Shown here in pieces: positions 26,496 to 36,218 of a stretch of DNA of 64,000 bases (positions are counted from its first letter, which is position 1; each line of letters opens with the position of its first letter). The stretch comes from Burkholderiaceae bacterium 16 (GTDB lineage: Bacteria > Pseudomonadota > Gammaproteobacteria > Burkholderiales > Burkholderiaceae). The notes under the pieces are model-generated. The model was not told where the DNA came from. It saw nothing but the letters and a program-made list of their open reading frames with translations, and made no database searches. A program made the translations under genes and the position numbers. Location of the stretch: assembly GCA_000955785.1 (NCBI GenBank), contig JYOD01000017.1:228063-292062 (forward strand), read 5' to 3'.

Positions 26496-27117
26496 CCGCG
26501 GCCTCGGCACTGGCCAGCAGGCCGCGCAGGAACACCATGAGCATGCGGCCCGTAGGGTCGGGATGCGTCGTGGCCCGTTGCAGCGCAAGCCCATGCGCAA
26601 GCGCCATGAAGCTGGCGGCCAGCTCTTCCGGTGCGGCCGGCGGTACGCGGCCAAGGTGCCGGAACAGCCGTTCGATCAGGCGGCCTAGTTCCGCGCGGTG
26701 CGTTTCCCAGACGGTGCGATACGTGCCGGCGAACGCCGGGCTGCGATTGGCGTGCATTTGCAGCTCGATCGAGAGCATGGCCCAGTCCGTCTCCGCGTTG
26801 AGCGTCGCCGCCCAGGCATCCAGGCCCGCGAGCACCTCGCCGCCCGGGCGCTCCGCGGTATCGAACACCGTGGCAAGCTGCCGCGCCTCGGCTTCCATAT
26901 GGCCGCGCAGCAGATCGAGCAGCAGCGCCTCCTTGTCAGGAAAGTTCGAGTAGAACGCGCCCTGCGAATAGCCAGCTTCCTCTGCGATATCCCGGATCGA
27001 CGTGCCGCCGAAACCGCGCTGCACGAATAGCCGCCGTGCTGCATCGAGCAGGCGTTCGCGGGTTTGCGCCTGGCTTTGCTCGCGGCTTAGCCGCTTTCGT
27101 GGGGTGGGTTGGTTCAT
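26467..27117 (-). CDS. TetR-family regulator divergent from an SDR gene
   Basis: 216 residues. HTH part: RERLLDAARRLFVQRGFGG, TSIRDIAEEAGYSQGAFYSN and FPDKEALLLDLL. The C-terminal domain is of the TetR_C_6/13 kind by general look. It is convergent with the efflux operon and divergent from the SDR gene at 27239. A 14-bp palindrome sits in the divergent region over the SDR promoter, so it most likely represses the SDR gene; control of the efflux operon is not indicated by orientation. Confidence 0.85.
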   Translation of the reverse strand: MNQPTPRKRLSREQSQAQTRERLLDAARRLFVQRGFGGTSIRDIAEEAGYSQGAFYSNFPDKEALLLDLLRGHMEAEARQLATVFDTAERPGGEVLAGLDAWAATLNAETDWAMLSIELQMHANRSPAFAGTYRTVWETHRAELGRLIERLFRHLGRVPPAAPEELAASFMALAHGLALQRATTHPDPTGRMLMVFLRGLLASAEAAGGAPAARRR

Positions 27118-27154
27118 TGGCGTGGCGGGTGGCGGGTGGTGATAGCGAAAGCAA

Positions 27155-27182
27155 TTGATTTTGGGATTTCAACTGCTATGAT
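27155..27182 (+). promoter_or_regulatory. Sigma-70-type promoter of the SDR gene
   Basis: TTGATT (27155-27160) and TATGAT (27177-27182), 16 bases apart, in an AT-rich pocket. Points to the SDR gene at 27239. Confidence 0.55.
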
Positions 27183-27187
27183 AACGG

Positions 27188-27201
27188 ATATCAATTGATA
27201 T
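27188..27201. promoter_or_regulatory. Operator-like palindrome at the SDR transcription start
   Basis: ATATCAATTGATAT, perfect 14-bp palindrome, beginning six bases after the -10 hexamer. Probable binding site of the divergent TetR regulator. Confidence 0.55.
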
Positions 27202-27238
27202 TTGAGTTTGCGATGAACTTCGAAATGCAGGGGCTGCC

Positions 27239-28282
27239 ATGAACTTGAATACCGCTTTCGTTACCGGGGCCACCGGTTTGCTGGGCAACAACCTCGTGCG
27301 CGCGCTGCTTGGCCGCGGTGTGGCCGTCAAGGCGCTCGTCCGTTCGCCGGAAAAAGGACAGCAGCAATTCGCCGGCCTGGCCGGCGTCGAAATTGTGGTT
27401 GGCGACATGGAGAACGTTCCCGCTTTCGCGCCGGCCCTGCGCGGCTGCGACGTGGTGTTCCATACCGCGGCGTTCTTCCGCGACAACTACAAGGGCGGCA
27501 GGCACTGGGAAACGCTCAGGCGCATCAATGTCGACGGCACGGCTGCCCTGATCGGGCAAGCCTATGCCGCTGGTGTCCGGCGCTTCGTGCAGACCTCGTC
27601 CATTGCCGTGCTGAACGGCGCGCCGGGCGCGGTGATCGATGAGACCAACGATCGCGATCCCGCCGAGGCGGACGACTACTATCGCAGCAAGATCCTGGCG
27701 GACCGCGCGGTACAGGACTTTCTAGAGGCAACCCCCGACATGCACGCCACCTTCGTGCTGCCCGGCTGGATGTGGGGGCCGGGCGATATCGGCCCGACTT
27801 CCGCCGGCCAGGTGGCGCTCGACACGGTGCTGGCCAAGCTGCCGGGCCTGGTTCCAGGGAGTTTCTCCGTGGTCGATGCCCGCGACGTCGCGCTGGCGCA
27901 GATCGCCGCCGCGCGGCGCGGCCGGCGTGGCGAGCGCTATCTCGCGGCGGGCCGGCATATGACGATGCGCGAGCTGATTCCGCTGATCGGCCGCATCGCC
28001 GGTGTGCCAACGCCGGCGCGCGCGCTGCCGCTGCCACTGTTGTACGCGCTCGCCGGCGTACAAGAGATCTACGCGCGCCTGAGCGGCAAGCCGGTCCTGC
28101 TCAGCCTGGCCACCGTGCGGCTGATGGTGAGTGAAGCGGACCGGACCCGCTTCAGCCACGCCAAGAGCGAGCGCGAGCTGGGCCTGGGATTCAGGCCGGT
28201 CGAGGAAACCGTGCGCGATGTCATCTCCTGGTACCGGGGGCACGGCTGGCTGCCCGCCGGACGTGGCGCGCTGACTCGCTAG
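27239..28282 (+). CDS. Extended short-chain dehydrogenase (NAD-dependent epimerase/reductase-like)
   Basis: 347 residues. N-terminal NAD(P) motif TGATGLLG (8-15), a Ser in QTSSIAVL and YYRSK (the catalytic Tyr-x-x-x-Lys, here YRSKILAD). This is the extended-SDR pattern shared by dihydroflavonol-4-reductase-like proteins, hopanoid-associated sugar epimerases and related reductases; the overall sequence best fits the DFR/epimerase-like group. AGGGG lies five bases upstream of the ATG. Monocistronic, with the convergent ada gene following. Substrate unknown; repression by the divergent TetR protein suggests a xenobiotic or signal-induced role. Confidence 0.8.
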   Translation: MNLNTAFVTGATGLLGNNLVRALLGRGVAVKALVRSPEKGQQQFAGLAGVEIVVGDMENVPAFAPALRGCDVVFHTAAFFRDNYKGGRHWETLRRINVDGTAALIGQAYAAGVRRFVQTSSIAVLNGAPGAVIDETNDRDPAEADDYYRSKILADRAVQDFLEATPDMHATFVLPGWMWGPGDIGPTSAGQVALDTVLAKLPGLVPGSFSVVDARDVALAQIAAARRGRRGERYLAAGRHMTMRELIPLIGRIAGVPTPARALPLPLLYALAGVQEIYARLSGKPVLLSLATVRLMVSEADRTRFSHAKSERELGLGFRPVEETVRDVISWYRGHGWLPAGRGALTR

Positions 28283-28315
28283 CGCGTGCGCTGCAGGCGG
28301 CTGCGCCTTGCACAA

Positions 28316-29377
<1,062 letters not shown>

Positions 29378-29493
29378 GGCGGTCCTCGTGCTGGGTGTCT
29401 GGTGGCGTTTCATGGGTTCACTGTATGCCGGTGGAGCAGGCTGCGCACTCCGGGTCTTGCGGTCATATTCCGCGGGTGGATTCCGCGTTACCC

Positions 29494-30246
29494 CTACAGG
29501 GCATCATGGAGGATGATCCCCACCGTATGCCGCTGGCCCGAGCGCAGGCGGCTGACGCCGTGGCGCAGCTTGACCCGGTAGCTGCCGCGCGTGCCCTGCA
29601 CTGGGCGCTGGTTGACCGCGAACACCACCGCGTCGCCCTTGCGCAGCGGCACGACCTCGGCGCGGGACTGCATGCGCGGGCGCTGCTCCGTCAGCACGAA
29701 TTCGCCGCCGGTAAAGTCCTGGCCCGGCTCAGAGAGCAGGATGGCTGCCTGGATGGGAAAGACGTGTTCGCCGTACAGGTCCTGGTGCAGGCAGTTGTAG
29801 TCGTCCGGACCGTATTGGAGGATCAGCGGGGTGGGGCGCGTCTGGCCGGCTGCGTGGCAGCGTTTCAGGAAATCGGCGTGCCGGGCGGGGTAGCGGGTGT
29901 CGATGGCCATGGCTTGGTTCCAGCGGTTGGCGATCGGGACGAGGTGGGGATATAGCGCGCCACGCAGGCTTTCGATCAGGGCAGGCAGGGGGTAGCTGAA
30001 ATACTTGTATTCGCCTTGGCCGAAACCGTGGCGGCTCATTACCACGCGGGAGCGGAAGGGCGTGTCGAGGGGGTAGAGGGCCGAGAGCGTGTCGCACGCG
30101 TTGGGGGCGAGCAGGTTTTCCATGACGGCGTAGCCGTGGCGGTCCAGGTTTTGTGCGATGGCGTTCCAGTCCAGGGTTTCTACGCGCGGTGTGGCCTCTT
30201 CGTTGGCTTTCGCACTGCGGGTTGCCGTTGCGTGGCTTGCTTTCAT
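29494..30246 (-). CDS. 2OG-Fe(II) oxygenase, prolyl-hydroxylase-like, next to ada
   Basis: 250 residues. Iron ligands His154 and Asp156 (HQD), distal His229 (RHG), and Arg239 ten residues later for 2-oxoglutarate: a complete double-stranded beta-helix active site. It is not AlkB by sequence; segments such as LQYGPDDYNCLHQDL followed by YGEHVFPIQA resemble the P4Hc-like oxygenases. It lies 116 bases upstream of ada on the same strand, so it may be co-expressed and act in alkylation-damage response, as alkB does in the E. coli ada-alkB operon; this is inference. Substrate unknown. Divergent from the TRAP operon. Confidence 0.8.
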   Translation of the reverse strand: MKASHATATRSAKANEEATPRVETLDWNAIAQNLDRHGYAVMENLLAPNACDTLSALYPLDTPFRSRVVMSRHGFGQGEYKYFSYPLPALIESLRGALYPHLVPIANRWNQAMAIDTRYPARHADFLKRCHAAGQTRPTPLILQYGPDDYNCLHQDLYGEHVFPIQAAILLSEPGQDFTGGEFVLTEQRPRMQSRAEVVPLRKGDAVVFAVNQRPVQGTRGSYRVKLRHGVSRLRSGQRHTVGIILHDAL

Positions 30247-30443
30247 GCTGCGGCCTTTCGTGGTTCGTGTCGATGGAACGAACTTTAGAGGAGGATCCAG
30301 GGGGCATCACTCCGTGTCTTGCTGTTGAATTCTCTCGTTCGTGCATGCTCTCCCCGCGCCTGGCCCGCCGATGTGCGCCGCCCGCTGCCCTGCCAGTTCG
30401 CCGCGCTTGCTTTTGGCTCCCACTCGCCTATGATCTCGTGAAT

Positions 30444-30471
30444 CGTTTTAGTAAACCGTTTTACTGAAACG
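30444..30471. promoter_or_regulatory. LacI-type operator in front of the TRAP operon
   Basis: Inverted repeat with half-sites CGTTTTAGTAAA and TTTACTGAAACG around CCGT, one mismatch in 12 pairs, 28 bases in all, with a central CpG as usual for LacI-family operators. It ends 28 bases before dctP. The LacI-type gene closing this operon is the likely binder. Confidence 0.65.
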
Positions 30472-30499
30472 CTTAATACGAAGTTGTCCAGCCCTGCTC

Positions 30500-31543
30500 A
30501 TGATGGAGTCTTACGAAGTGTGCAATGCTTTTCGCCGCAAGATCATGAAGTCCTCGCTGGCGCTTGCCGCGGGTTCCGCGCTGCCGCGCGCTGCGATGGG
30601 CGCCGATGCGCCGGTGGTGCTGCGCTGTTCCTCGGCCATGCCGGTGGACCAGAATTCGGCCCAGTACCTGTGGTTCGAGCGCTTCCGTGAGTGCCTGCGC
30701 GCGGCGGTGGGCGAGCGCATCCGTGTCGATTATTTTCCTAACGGGCAGTTGGGCAAGGAGGCCGACGTGGTGCAGCAGGTGCGCCTGGGCTCAATCGACA
30801 TGATGGTCACCGGGAGTTCGATCTGGGCCACCGCATTGCCTGAGCTGGCACTGCTCGACCTGGGCTATCTGTTCGACGGCTGGGCGCACCTGGCGCGCGC
30901 GCTGGATGGCGGCGTGGCCGCGCGCTTTGATGCCATGCTGCGCGAGCGTACCGGTTGCCGCGTGATCGGATGGGGCGCCTTCTTCAACGCGCGCAGCGTC
31001 TATACCCGCAATCCGGTGACCTCGCTGGCGGCGCTTCAGAAGGTGAAGCTGCGCGTGCTGCCCACGCAGATCTTTGTCGACACCTTTCGCCTGATGGGCG
31101 CCATTCCCACGCCGATTCCCTTCAACGAGGTCTATACGGCGGTACAGACCGGCGTGGTGGCGGGCTTCGAGCATGACGCCGCCAGCGTGCTGGCCAACAA
31201 GCTCAATGAGGTGGTCGGGCATTGCTGGCTGACCGAGCACCTGTTCAGTGCCAGCGTTGCCGTGCTGGGCAAGCGGGCATGGGAAAAGCTGCCGCTCGAG
31301 CTGCAGGCGCAGCTGCTGCAGGCGGCCGCGCAGGCCAGCGTCTACCAGCGCGAGGTGGCGCCGCAGCGTGGCCAGCGGGCCATGGATGCGCTGCGCCAGC
31401 TCGGGCTGGCCTTCCATCCCATGCGCGCCACGGAGCGGGAGTCGGTCCGCTCCCGCATGCAGGCGCAGCTATGGCCGGGATTCACCGCCAGCTATCCCGC
31501 TACCCGGCCGCTGCTGGCGGCGATCGAAGCCGCGCGCGCCTGA
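30500..31543 (+). CDS. dctP: TRAP transporter solute-binding protein, DctP family
   Basis: 347 residues. The N-terminus (FRRKIMKSSLALAAG followed by SALPRAAMGA) looks like an export signal with a twin-Arg flavour. The mature part shows the DctP pattern: SSAMPVDQNSAQYLWFERF, YFPNGQLGKEADVVQQV, and the binding-site Arg region KLRVLPTQIFVDTF. Captures an organic acid in the periplasm for the fused DctQM permease encoded 46 bases downstream. ATGs at 30500, 30503 and 30545 are all possible starts; none has a clear ribosome site. The ligand cannot be read. Confidence 0.88.
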   Translation: MMESYEVCNAFRRKIMKSSLALAAGSALPRAAMGADAPVVLRCSSAMPVDQNSAQYLWFERFRECLRAAVGERIRVDYFPNGQLGKEADVVQQVRLGSIDMMVTGSSIWATALPELALLDLGYLFDGWAHLARALDGGVAARFDAMLRERTGCRVIGWGAFFNARSVYTRNPVTSLAALQKVKLRVLPTQIFVDTFRLMGAIPTPIPFNEVYTAVQTGVVAGFEHDAASVLANKLNEVVGHCWLTEHLFSASVAVLGKRAWEKLPLELQAQLLQAAAQASVYQREVAPQRGQRAMDALRQLGLAFHPMRATERESVRSRMQAQLWPGFTASYPATRPLLAAIEAARA

Positions 31544-31589
31544 GCAGCATGGGCGTGCCATCTTGTCTCTGCGCGCAAGGCGCGGCGGT

Positions 31590-33488
31590 ATGAGCGCGAA
31601 CCTGCTGGACGATCCCGGGGGCGTCGTCGCACGCGCCTCCGATGGGCGTGCCGGCAGCGTGCCGGGCCGCCTGTCCAGGCTGGCCGAATACCTCTGCGTG
31701 GCAGCGCTGGCCGCCGACGTATTGCTGGTGTGCGCATCGGTGATCTGCCGCTACATGCTGCACGCGCCGCTGGAGTGGGCCGAGGATGGCGCGCGGCTGT
31801 TGATGGCGGTACTTGTGTTCTTCGGCGCCGGCACGGTGCTGGCGCGCGGCCGGCATCCCGGCTTCGAGGTCTTTCGCAACCGGCTGCCGAGCAGGTGGCA
31901 GTCTCTTGCCACGCGGCTGTGCGCGTGGATGATCGCTGCGGTGTCGGTCATGCTGTTCGCTTCATCGGTGCTGCTGCTGCTCGACGCGCGCAACGTCAGC
32001 ACGCCGCTGGGCCTGCCGCAGTGGCTCCATGTCCTGCCGGCTTGCCTGGGCAGCCTGTACCTGAGCGCGATCGCGCTCGCCAATGCACTGAAGGGAGGCC
32101 GTGCCAAGTGGCTGGCCTTGTTGCTGGCGACGTTGCTGTGCGCCGCAGTGTGGGGGTGGAACACGCTGTCCGGCACGGTGGCCGGCAGCGGCTGGCAGGT
32201 TCCGCCGTGGTTGCTGCTGGCCGTGGGTTTTGCCGGCGGCATGCTGCTGGGCATGCCGATTGCCTTCGTGCTGGGGCTGGCCGCGCTGCTGTTTTTCCTG
32301 GCAGAGCCGTCGCTGCCGCTGATCGTCTATTCGCAGCAGGTGCTCTCCGGCATGGATCATTTCGTGCTGCTGGCGATCCCCTTCTTCGTACTGGCGGGCC
32401 TGCTGATGGAGGTCAACGGCATGTCGGCGCGCCTGGTGGAGTTGCTGGTGCTGGCCTTCGGCCGCGTGCGCGGTGCCATGAACCTGATCGCCATCGTGGC
32501 GACGGCGGTCTTCTCCGGGGTGTCCGGCTCCAAGCTGGCGGACATTGCCGCGGTGGGCGGCATCGTGGTGCCGGCGGTGCGCCGCACGCGGCAGGATGCC
32601 AACGAAACCGCGGCGGTACTCGCCAGTTCAGCCGTGATGGCGGAGACCATCGCCCCGTGCATCAACCTGATCCTGATGGGCTTTGTCGCCAACATCTCCA
32701 TTGGTGGCCTGTTCCTGGCCGGCGTGGTCCCGGCCGTGGTGATGGCGCTCGGCCTGATCGTCCTCGCCGTGGCCCGCGGCAGCCGCATCGATCCTGCCCT
32801 GGCCTTTCCGGTGCGCAAGTCCAGGCGCAAGCTGGCCGGCGGCGCGCTGGCCACCCTGCTGATGATCGCGATGATCGGCAAGGGCGTGACATCGGGCATG
32901 GCTACTTCGACCGAGGTGTCCGCCTTTGCGGTGGTCTACGCGTTGCTGGTGGGGGTGCTGGTATTCCGCGAGCTCGATGTGCGCGCCGTGGTGCGCCTGT
33001 TCGCGCGGGCCGCGGCCATGACCGGCAGCATTCTGTTCGTGATCGCGACGGCATCGAGCCTGGCATTCGCGCTGTCGATCCAGCAACTTCCCGGCCTGCT
33101 CCAGCACGCCATGACCGGGCTGGCGGTGCATTACGGCAGTTCCGCCTTCCTGCTGGTGTCGGTGCTGCTGACGATCGTGTTCGGCACCATCCTGGAGGGC
33201 GCGCCGGCGCTCATCCTTTTTGGTCCGCTGCTGGCGCCCATTGCCGCGCAGGCCGGTGTGCATCCGCTACACTTCGGCACTGTGATGGTGATCGCCATGG
33301 GGTTCGGCCTGTTCATGCCGCCGCTGGGCCTGGGGCTGTTCGCCACCTGCGCGATGACCGGCACGCGCATGGAGCAGGTCGCCGGGCCGATGCTGAAGTA
33401 CCTGGTGCTGCTGTTGCTGATTTTGCTGCTGTTGGTCCTGATGCCATCGCTCACGCTATGGCTACCCCGCCTGATGAAGCTGGCATGA
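31590..33488 (+). CDS. TRAP transporter fused DctQ-DctM permease
   Basis: 632 residues from ATG 31590; the longer frame from 31248 lies in dctP. Residues about 25-190 form the four-helix DctQ part (GRLSRLAEYLCVAALAADVL, YMLHAPLEWAEDGARLL). From about 195 the DctM part follows with many helices, including PFFVLAGLLMEVNG and the conserved SGVSGSKLADIAAVG and FGTILEGAPALILFGPL. Sodium-driven uptake together with DctP. Fusion of Q and M is known in part of the family. Confidence 0.9.
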   Translation: MSANLLDDPGGVVARASDGRAGSVPGRLSRLAEYLCVAALAADVLLVCASVICRYMLHAPLEWAEDGARLLMAVLVFFGAGTVLARGRHPGFEVFRNRLPSRWQSLATRLCAWMIAAVSVMLFASSVLLLLDARNVSTPLGLPQWLHVLPACLGSLYLSAIALANALKGGRAKWLALLLATLLCAAVWGWNTLSGTVAGSGWQVPPWLLLAVGFAGGMLLGMPIAFVLGLAALLFFLAEPSLPLIVYSQQVLSGMDHFVLLAIPFFVLAGLLMEVNGMSARLVELLVLAFGRVRGAMNLIAIVATAVFSGVSGSKLADIAAVGGIVVPAVRRTRQDANETAAVLASSAVMAETIAPCINLILMGFVANISIGGLFLAGVVPAVVMALGLIVLAVARGSRIDPALAFPVRKSRRKLAGGALATLLMIAMIGKGVTSGMATSTEVSAFAVVYALLVGVLVFRELDVRAVVRLFARAAAMTGSILFVIATASSLAFALSIQQLPGLLQHAMTGLAVHYGSSAFLLVSVLLTIVFGTILEGAPALILFGPLLAPIAAQAGVHPLHFGTVMVIAMGFGLFMPPLGLGLFATCAMTGTRMEQVAGPMLKYLVLLLLILLLLVLMPSLTLWLPRLMKLA

Positions 33489-33498
33489 GAACCCGATA

Positions 33499-34578
33499 AT
33501 GGCAACCATACAAGACGTCGCCAGACTGGCGAACGTGTCCGTGAGCTCCGTTTCCAACGTGCTCAACGGACGCACCGAGCGGCTCAATCCCGTCACCTTC
33601 GAGCGGGTGCAGGAGGCGATCCGCACGCTCGGCTTCCGCCCCAGCCAGGTTGCGCGCCAGCTCAAGACCGGGCAGACGCCCATGCTGGGCCTGCTGGTGC
33701 CTTCCACCGCCAATCCGATGTACGGCCAGCTCGCGCTGAAGATCGAGGCCGAAGCGCAGCGCCAGACCGGCTATCGCGTGCTGCTGGGCAACACCAACCG
33801 CGACCCGGAGCAGGAGTCGCGCATGCTCGACGACCTGCTCTCGTTTGGCGTGCACGGCGTGATCATCGTCTCGTCGCTGACCGACGAGCAGCATTTCGAG
33901 CCGGCGACCCGCCAGGGGCTGGCGATGGTGAGCTACGACGGCGGCGCCGATCCCAACATGCCTGTGCGCATCGACCATGTCGCGCCCGACAACTTCCAGG
34001 CAGGCCACCTGGCCGCCTCGCACCTGATCGCCCTTGGCCACCGGCACATCGCATTCGTCATGCCCGCCGGGCGCACCGTCAGCCGCGCGAGCAAGATTGC
34101 CGGCTTCGAGGCCGCGGCAACAGAGGCCGGGATCGCAGAAACGGCAGAGGTGATAGAGTGCCCGCCCGCCGCGCACTATGGCGATGCCGAACTGGCCGAA
34201 CTGGGCCAGCTCCTGGCCGCTCGGCTGGCGCGCACCACGGCGCGCCCGACCGGGCTGATCGCGGTCAACGACATGATGGCGATCGGGCTGATGTCGGGTT
34301 TGCACCAGGCCGGTTTGTCGGTGCCTGCCGACGTTTCAGTGATTGGCATGGACGATATCGGCATGTGCTCATACACCCATCCCGCGCTCACATCGGTGGC
34401 CATGCCTTTTGGCGACATGGCGGAAGCCATGGTGCGCCGGGTCATGCTGCGGCTGGCGCAACCCGGGCTGGCGCCGATTCGCCTGTGTTTCCCCAGCGGC
34501 CTGGTGGTGCGCCAGTCCACCGCGCCGCCGCCTGCCGTCAACCGCGTGGCCGGCGCGCCGGCCCGAAGGCGCGGCTGA
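33499..34578 (+). CDS. LacI-family regulator of the TRAP operon
   Basis: 359 residues. N-terminal HTH and hinge: TIQDVARLANVSVSSVSNVL, TLGFRPSQVARQLKT. Then a periplasmic-binding-protein-like effector domain (LGLLVPSTANPMYGQLA, IAVNDMMAIGLMSGL, SVIGMDDIGMCSYTHPALT). It begins 10 bases after dctQM, so it is co-transcribed and autoregulated through the operator at 30444-30471 (inference). The effector is probably the transported compound or its first metabolite. No catabolic enzyme is in the operon, so the metabolic link lies elsewhere. Confidence 0.9.
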   Translation: MATIQDVARLANVSVSSVSNVLNGRTERLNPVTFERVQEAIRTLGFRPSQVARQLKTGQTPMLGLLVPSTANPMYGQLALKIEAEAQRQTGYRVLLGNTNRDPEQESRMLDDLLSFGVHGVIIVSSLTDEQHFEPATRQGLAMVSYDGGADPNMPVRIDHVAPDNFQAGHLAASHLIALGHRHIAFVMPAGRTVSRASKIAGFEAAATEAGIAETAEVIECPPAAHYGDAELAELGQLLAARLARTTARPTGLIAVNDMMAIGLMSGLHQAGLSVPADVSVIGMDDIGMCSYTHPALTSVAMPFGDMAEAMVRRVMLRLAQPGLAPIRLCFPSGLVVRQSTAPPPAVNRVAGAPARRRG

Positions 34579-34635
34579 CCTGTGCATTGCAGCCCGTGGC
34601 GGCCGGGGGGAGCCCGCCGCCAGGGGCTGGTGGTG

Positions 34636-34654
34636 ACGCGCACGGCGTGCGCGT
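34636..34654. terminator. Hairpin after the TRAP/LacI operon
   Basis: ACGCGCAC-GGC-GTGCGCGT, perfect 8-bp stem with a 3-base loop, 58 bases after the lacI-type stop. No T-run. Confidence 0.35.
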
Positions 34655-34693
34655 GATGGTGTTGGAATGATCTGTATCGTGGAGGAGCGAGAG

Positions 34694-35023
34694 ATGGTGC
34701 CCGACAAACCGGAACGCCGGCTGGCAGGACCAGGACCGGCCAGAACCTATATCGAGGCGGGATACGCCATTGAAGTGGATATCCTGCAAGTGGAGGACGG
34801 AAGCTGGGGATCGCTCGTCCGCCTGTCAAAGCTGGCCGACGGCCAGATGCCCGCCGCGCACTTCATGCTCAACCGCACATTCGAGGACCGTGCCATGGCG
34901 TTTTCCTACACACTGGCGCTGACGCGCGCCTGCGTAACGCAGTTCGCACCGGCCGACGCGACCACGATCGCCGAGTTGCTCAAGTCCGGCAACGCTGGCC
35001 GGGCCGACAAGGCTGACGAATAG
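34694..35023 (+). CDS. Small protein of unknown function
   Basis: 109 residues from ATG 34694, chosen because GGAGGA lies seven bases upstream (an earlier in-frame ATG at 34667 lacks one). No family recognised. The middle (YAIEVDILQVEDGSWGSLVRLS) suggests a small alpha/beta fold and the end is Ala/Asp/Lys-rich. No membrane segment or signal peptide. Codon use matches neighbours. It stands alone between the TRAP operon and the next unknown gene. Confidence 0.5.
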   Translation: MVPDKPERRLAGPGPARTYIEAGYAIEVDILQVEDGSWGSLVRLSKLADGQMPAAHFMLNRTFEDRAMAFSYTLALTRACVTQFAPADATTIAELLKSGNAGRADKADE

Positions 35024-35233
35024 GGGGAGGGGGCAGGCCGCGACGAGAGGCTACTCAGGACGATTTCGACGAGGCGCAAAGCAGATGAGACGACCGGAAT
35101 GACATAGCGCCGGCCCTGGCCGGTGCCTGGCGTCCGGCTGACGATCGCGACGGCACGCGTGGCCATTACTTGGCTGAACGGCACGTTGCGGCAAGTGCGG
35201 AAGGGGGGCCCACCAGGCAATCAGGGGGGCAGC

Positions 35234-36076
35234 ATGGAAAACACCGCGGTGTTCACAAGGCAGGAACTGGACACTTATTTTGCTTCGTATGTCGGCATGG
35301 AGGGTGGGAATCCCCGGGCTTCGGTCTGGTTCTGCGACAGGAGTCCGAATCCCTGGTCCGAGCACCTGAAAGCGCCGCTCGAGCCCCGCATGGCGCCGTT
35401 GTCGTGGGACCACGCGTTTCGTGAAGCGCATCGGGGCAGCATGGGCAAATGGCTTAGTCACCAGCGCATTGCCCGCATCATGGCCGCCGCCCGCGCCGAG
35501 CTGCTGGGCCTTCGCGATGCTGATGCCGACTGGAAGCCGTATTACGAGCACTGCCTGTATTCGTCCCGCGGCGCCGAGTTCAAGCTCAACCTGTTTCCCT
35601 TGCCCGTGCAGCTCGATGGCCTGACCCCCTGGTCCAGGGTGTTCCGCGGCCAGCCCGAACTGGTGCCCAAGGAGCGTTACCTGGACCTGTGCCGGTACGG
35701 CGGACGCTTCCGCTTCCTGGCCGAGATGTGCGCGCGCTGGCGGCCAAAGGTGGTGGTGTGCCTGGGCCATCGGCACACCGAGGATTTTGTCAGTGCATTC
35801 GCGCTGGACGGCGCGGCGATGCAAGAGCGGCAGTTGCAGCCCGCCGACCTGGTGAAATCCCTGCGCGTGTTCACGCGCGACGACAGCACCTGGATTATCT
35901 GCCCGGCACTGGCCGGCCCCTCCGGCCTGACCTCCGACGTGCTCCTCAGCGCTTTTGGCAAGCTGCTTGCCGCCAGGCTCGATCCGGCCGACTTCGCTCC
36001 GGCGAGCCAGGCGCGCCAGGCAGCGGATGTTCGCCCGTGGCAGCAGCCCGCGGCGCACCTGGGCCAGCCTCGCTGA
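35234..36076 (+). CDS. Unknown cytoplasmic protein, possible uracil-DNA-glycosylase-like fold
   Basis: 280 residues from ATG 35234 (GGGGGG-rich ribosome site just upstream; longer frame to 35123 rejected). No confident family. The order of segments, ASVWFCDRSPNPW, KLNLFPLP, RWRPKVVVCLGHRHTEDF and WIICPALAGPSGLTSD, recalls the strand-loop pattern of uracil-DNA-glycosylase-superfamily proteins (N-terminal catalytic loop, central strand ending in a Gly, C-terminal Pro/Ser loop). This is a weak resemblance without catalytic residues I can name. No signal peptide. The last 40 residues are low-complexity Ala/Gln. Confidence 0.6.
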   Translation: MENTAVFTRQELDTYFASYVGMEGGNPRASVWFCDRSPNPWSEHLKAPLEPRMAPLSWDHAFREAHRGSMGKWLSHQRIARIMAAARAELLGLRDADADWKPYYEHCLYSSRGAEFKLNLFPLPVQLDGLTPWSRVFRGQPELVPKERYLDLCRYGGRFRFLAEMCARWRPKVVVCLGHRHTEDFVSAFALDGAAMQERQLQPADLVKSLRVFTRDDSTWIICPALAGPSGLTSDVLLSAFGKLLAARLDPADFAPASQARQAADVRPWQQPAAHLGQPR

Positions 36077-36218
36077 CAACGCCTGTCAGCCGATGCTCAG
36101 GCGCCATCGCGCGGGCAGTCATTTCCGGCGCTCGATAGTGGCATGCCCGCGGGGACCCATGCCACGCATACCGCATCCTACAATCCATGGGTGTCGCTTT
36201 CGTGGACCAGGAGCTGAG

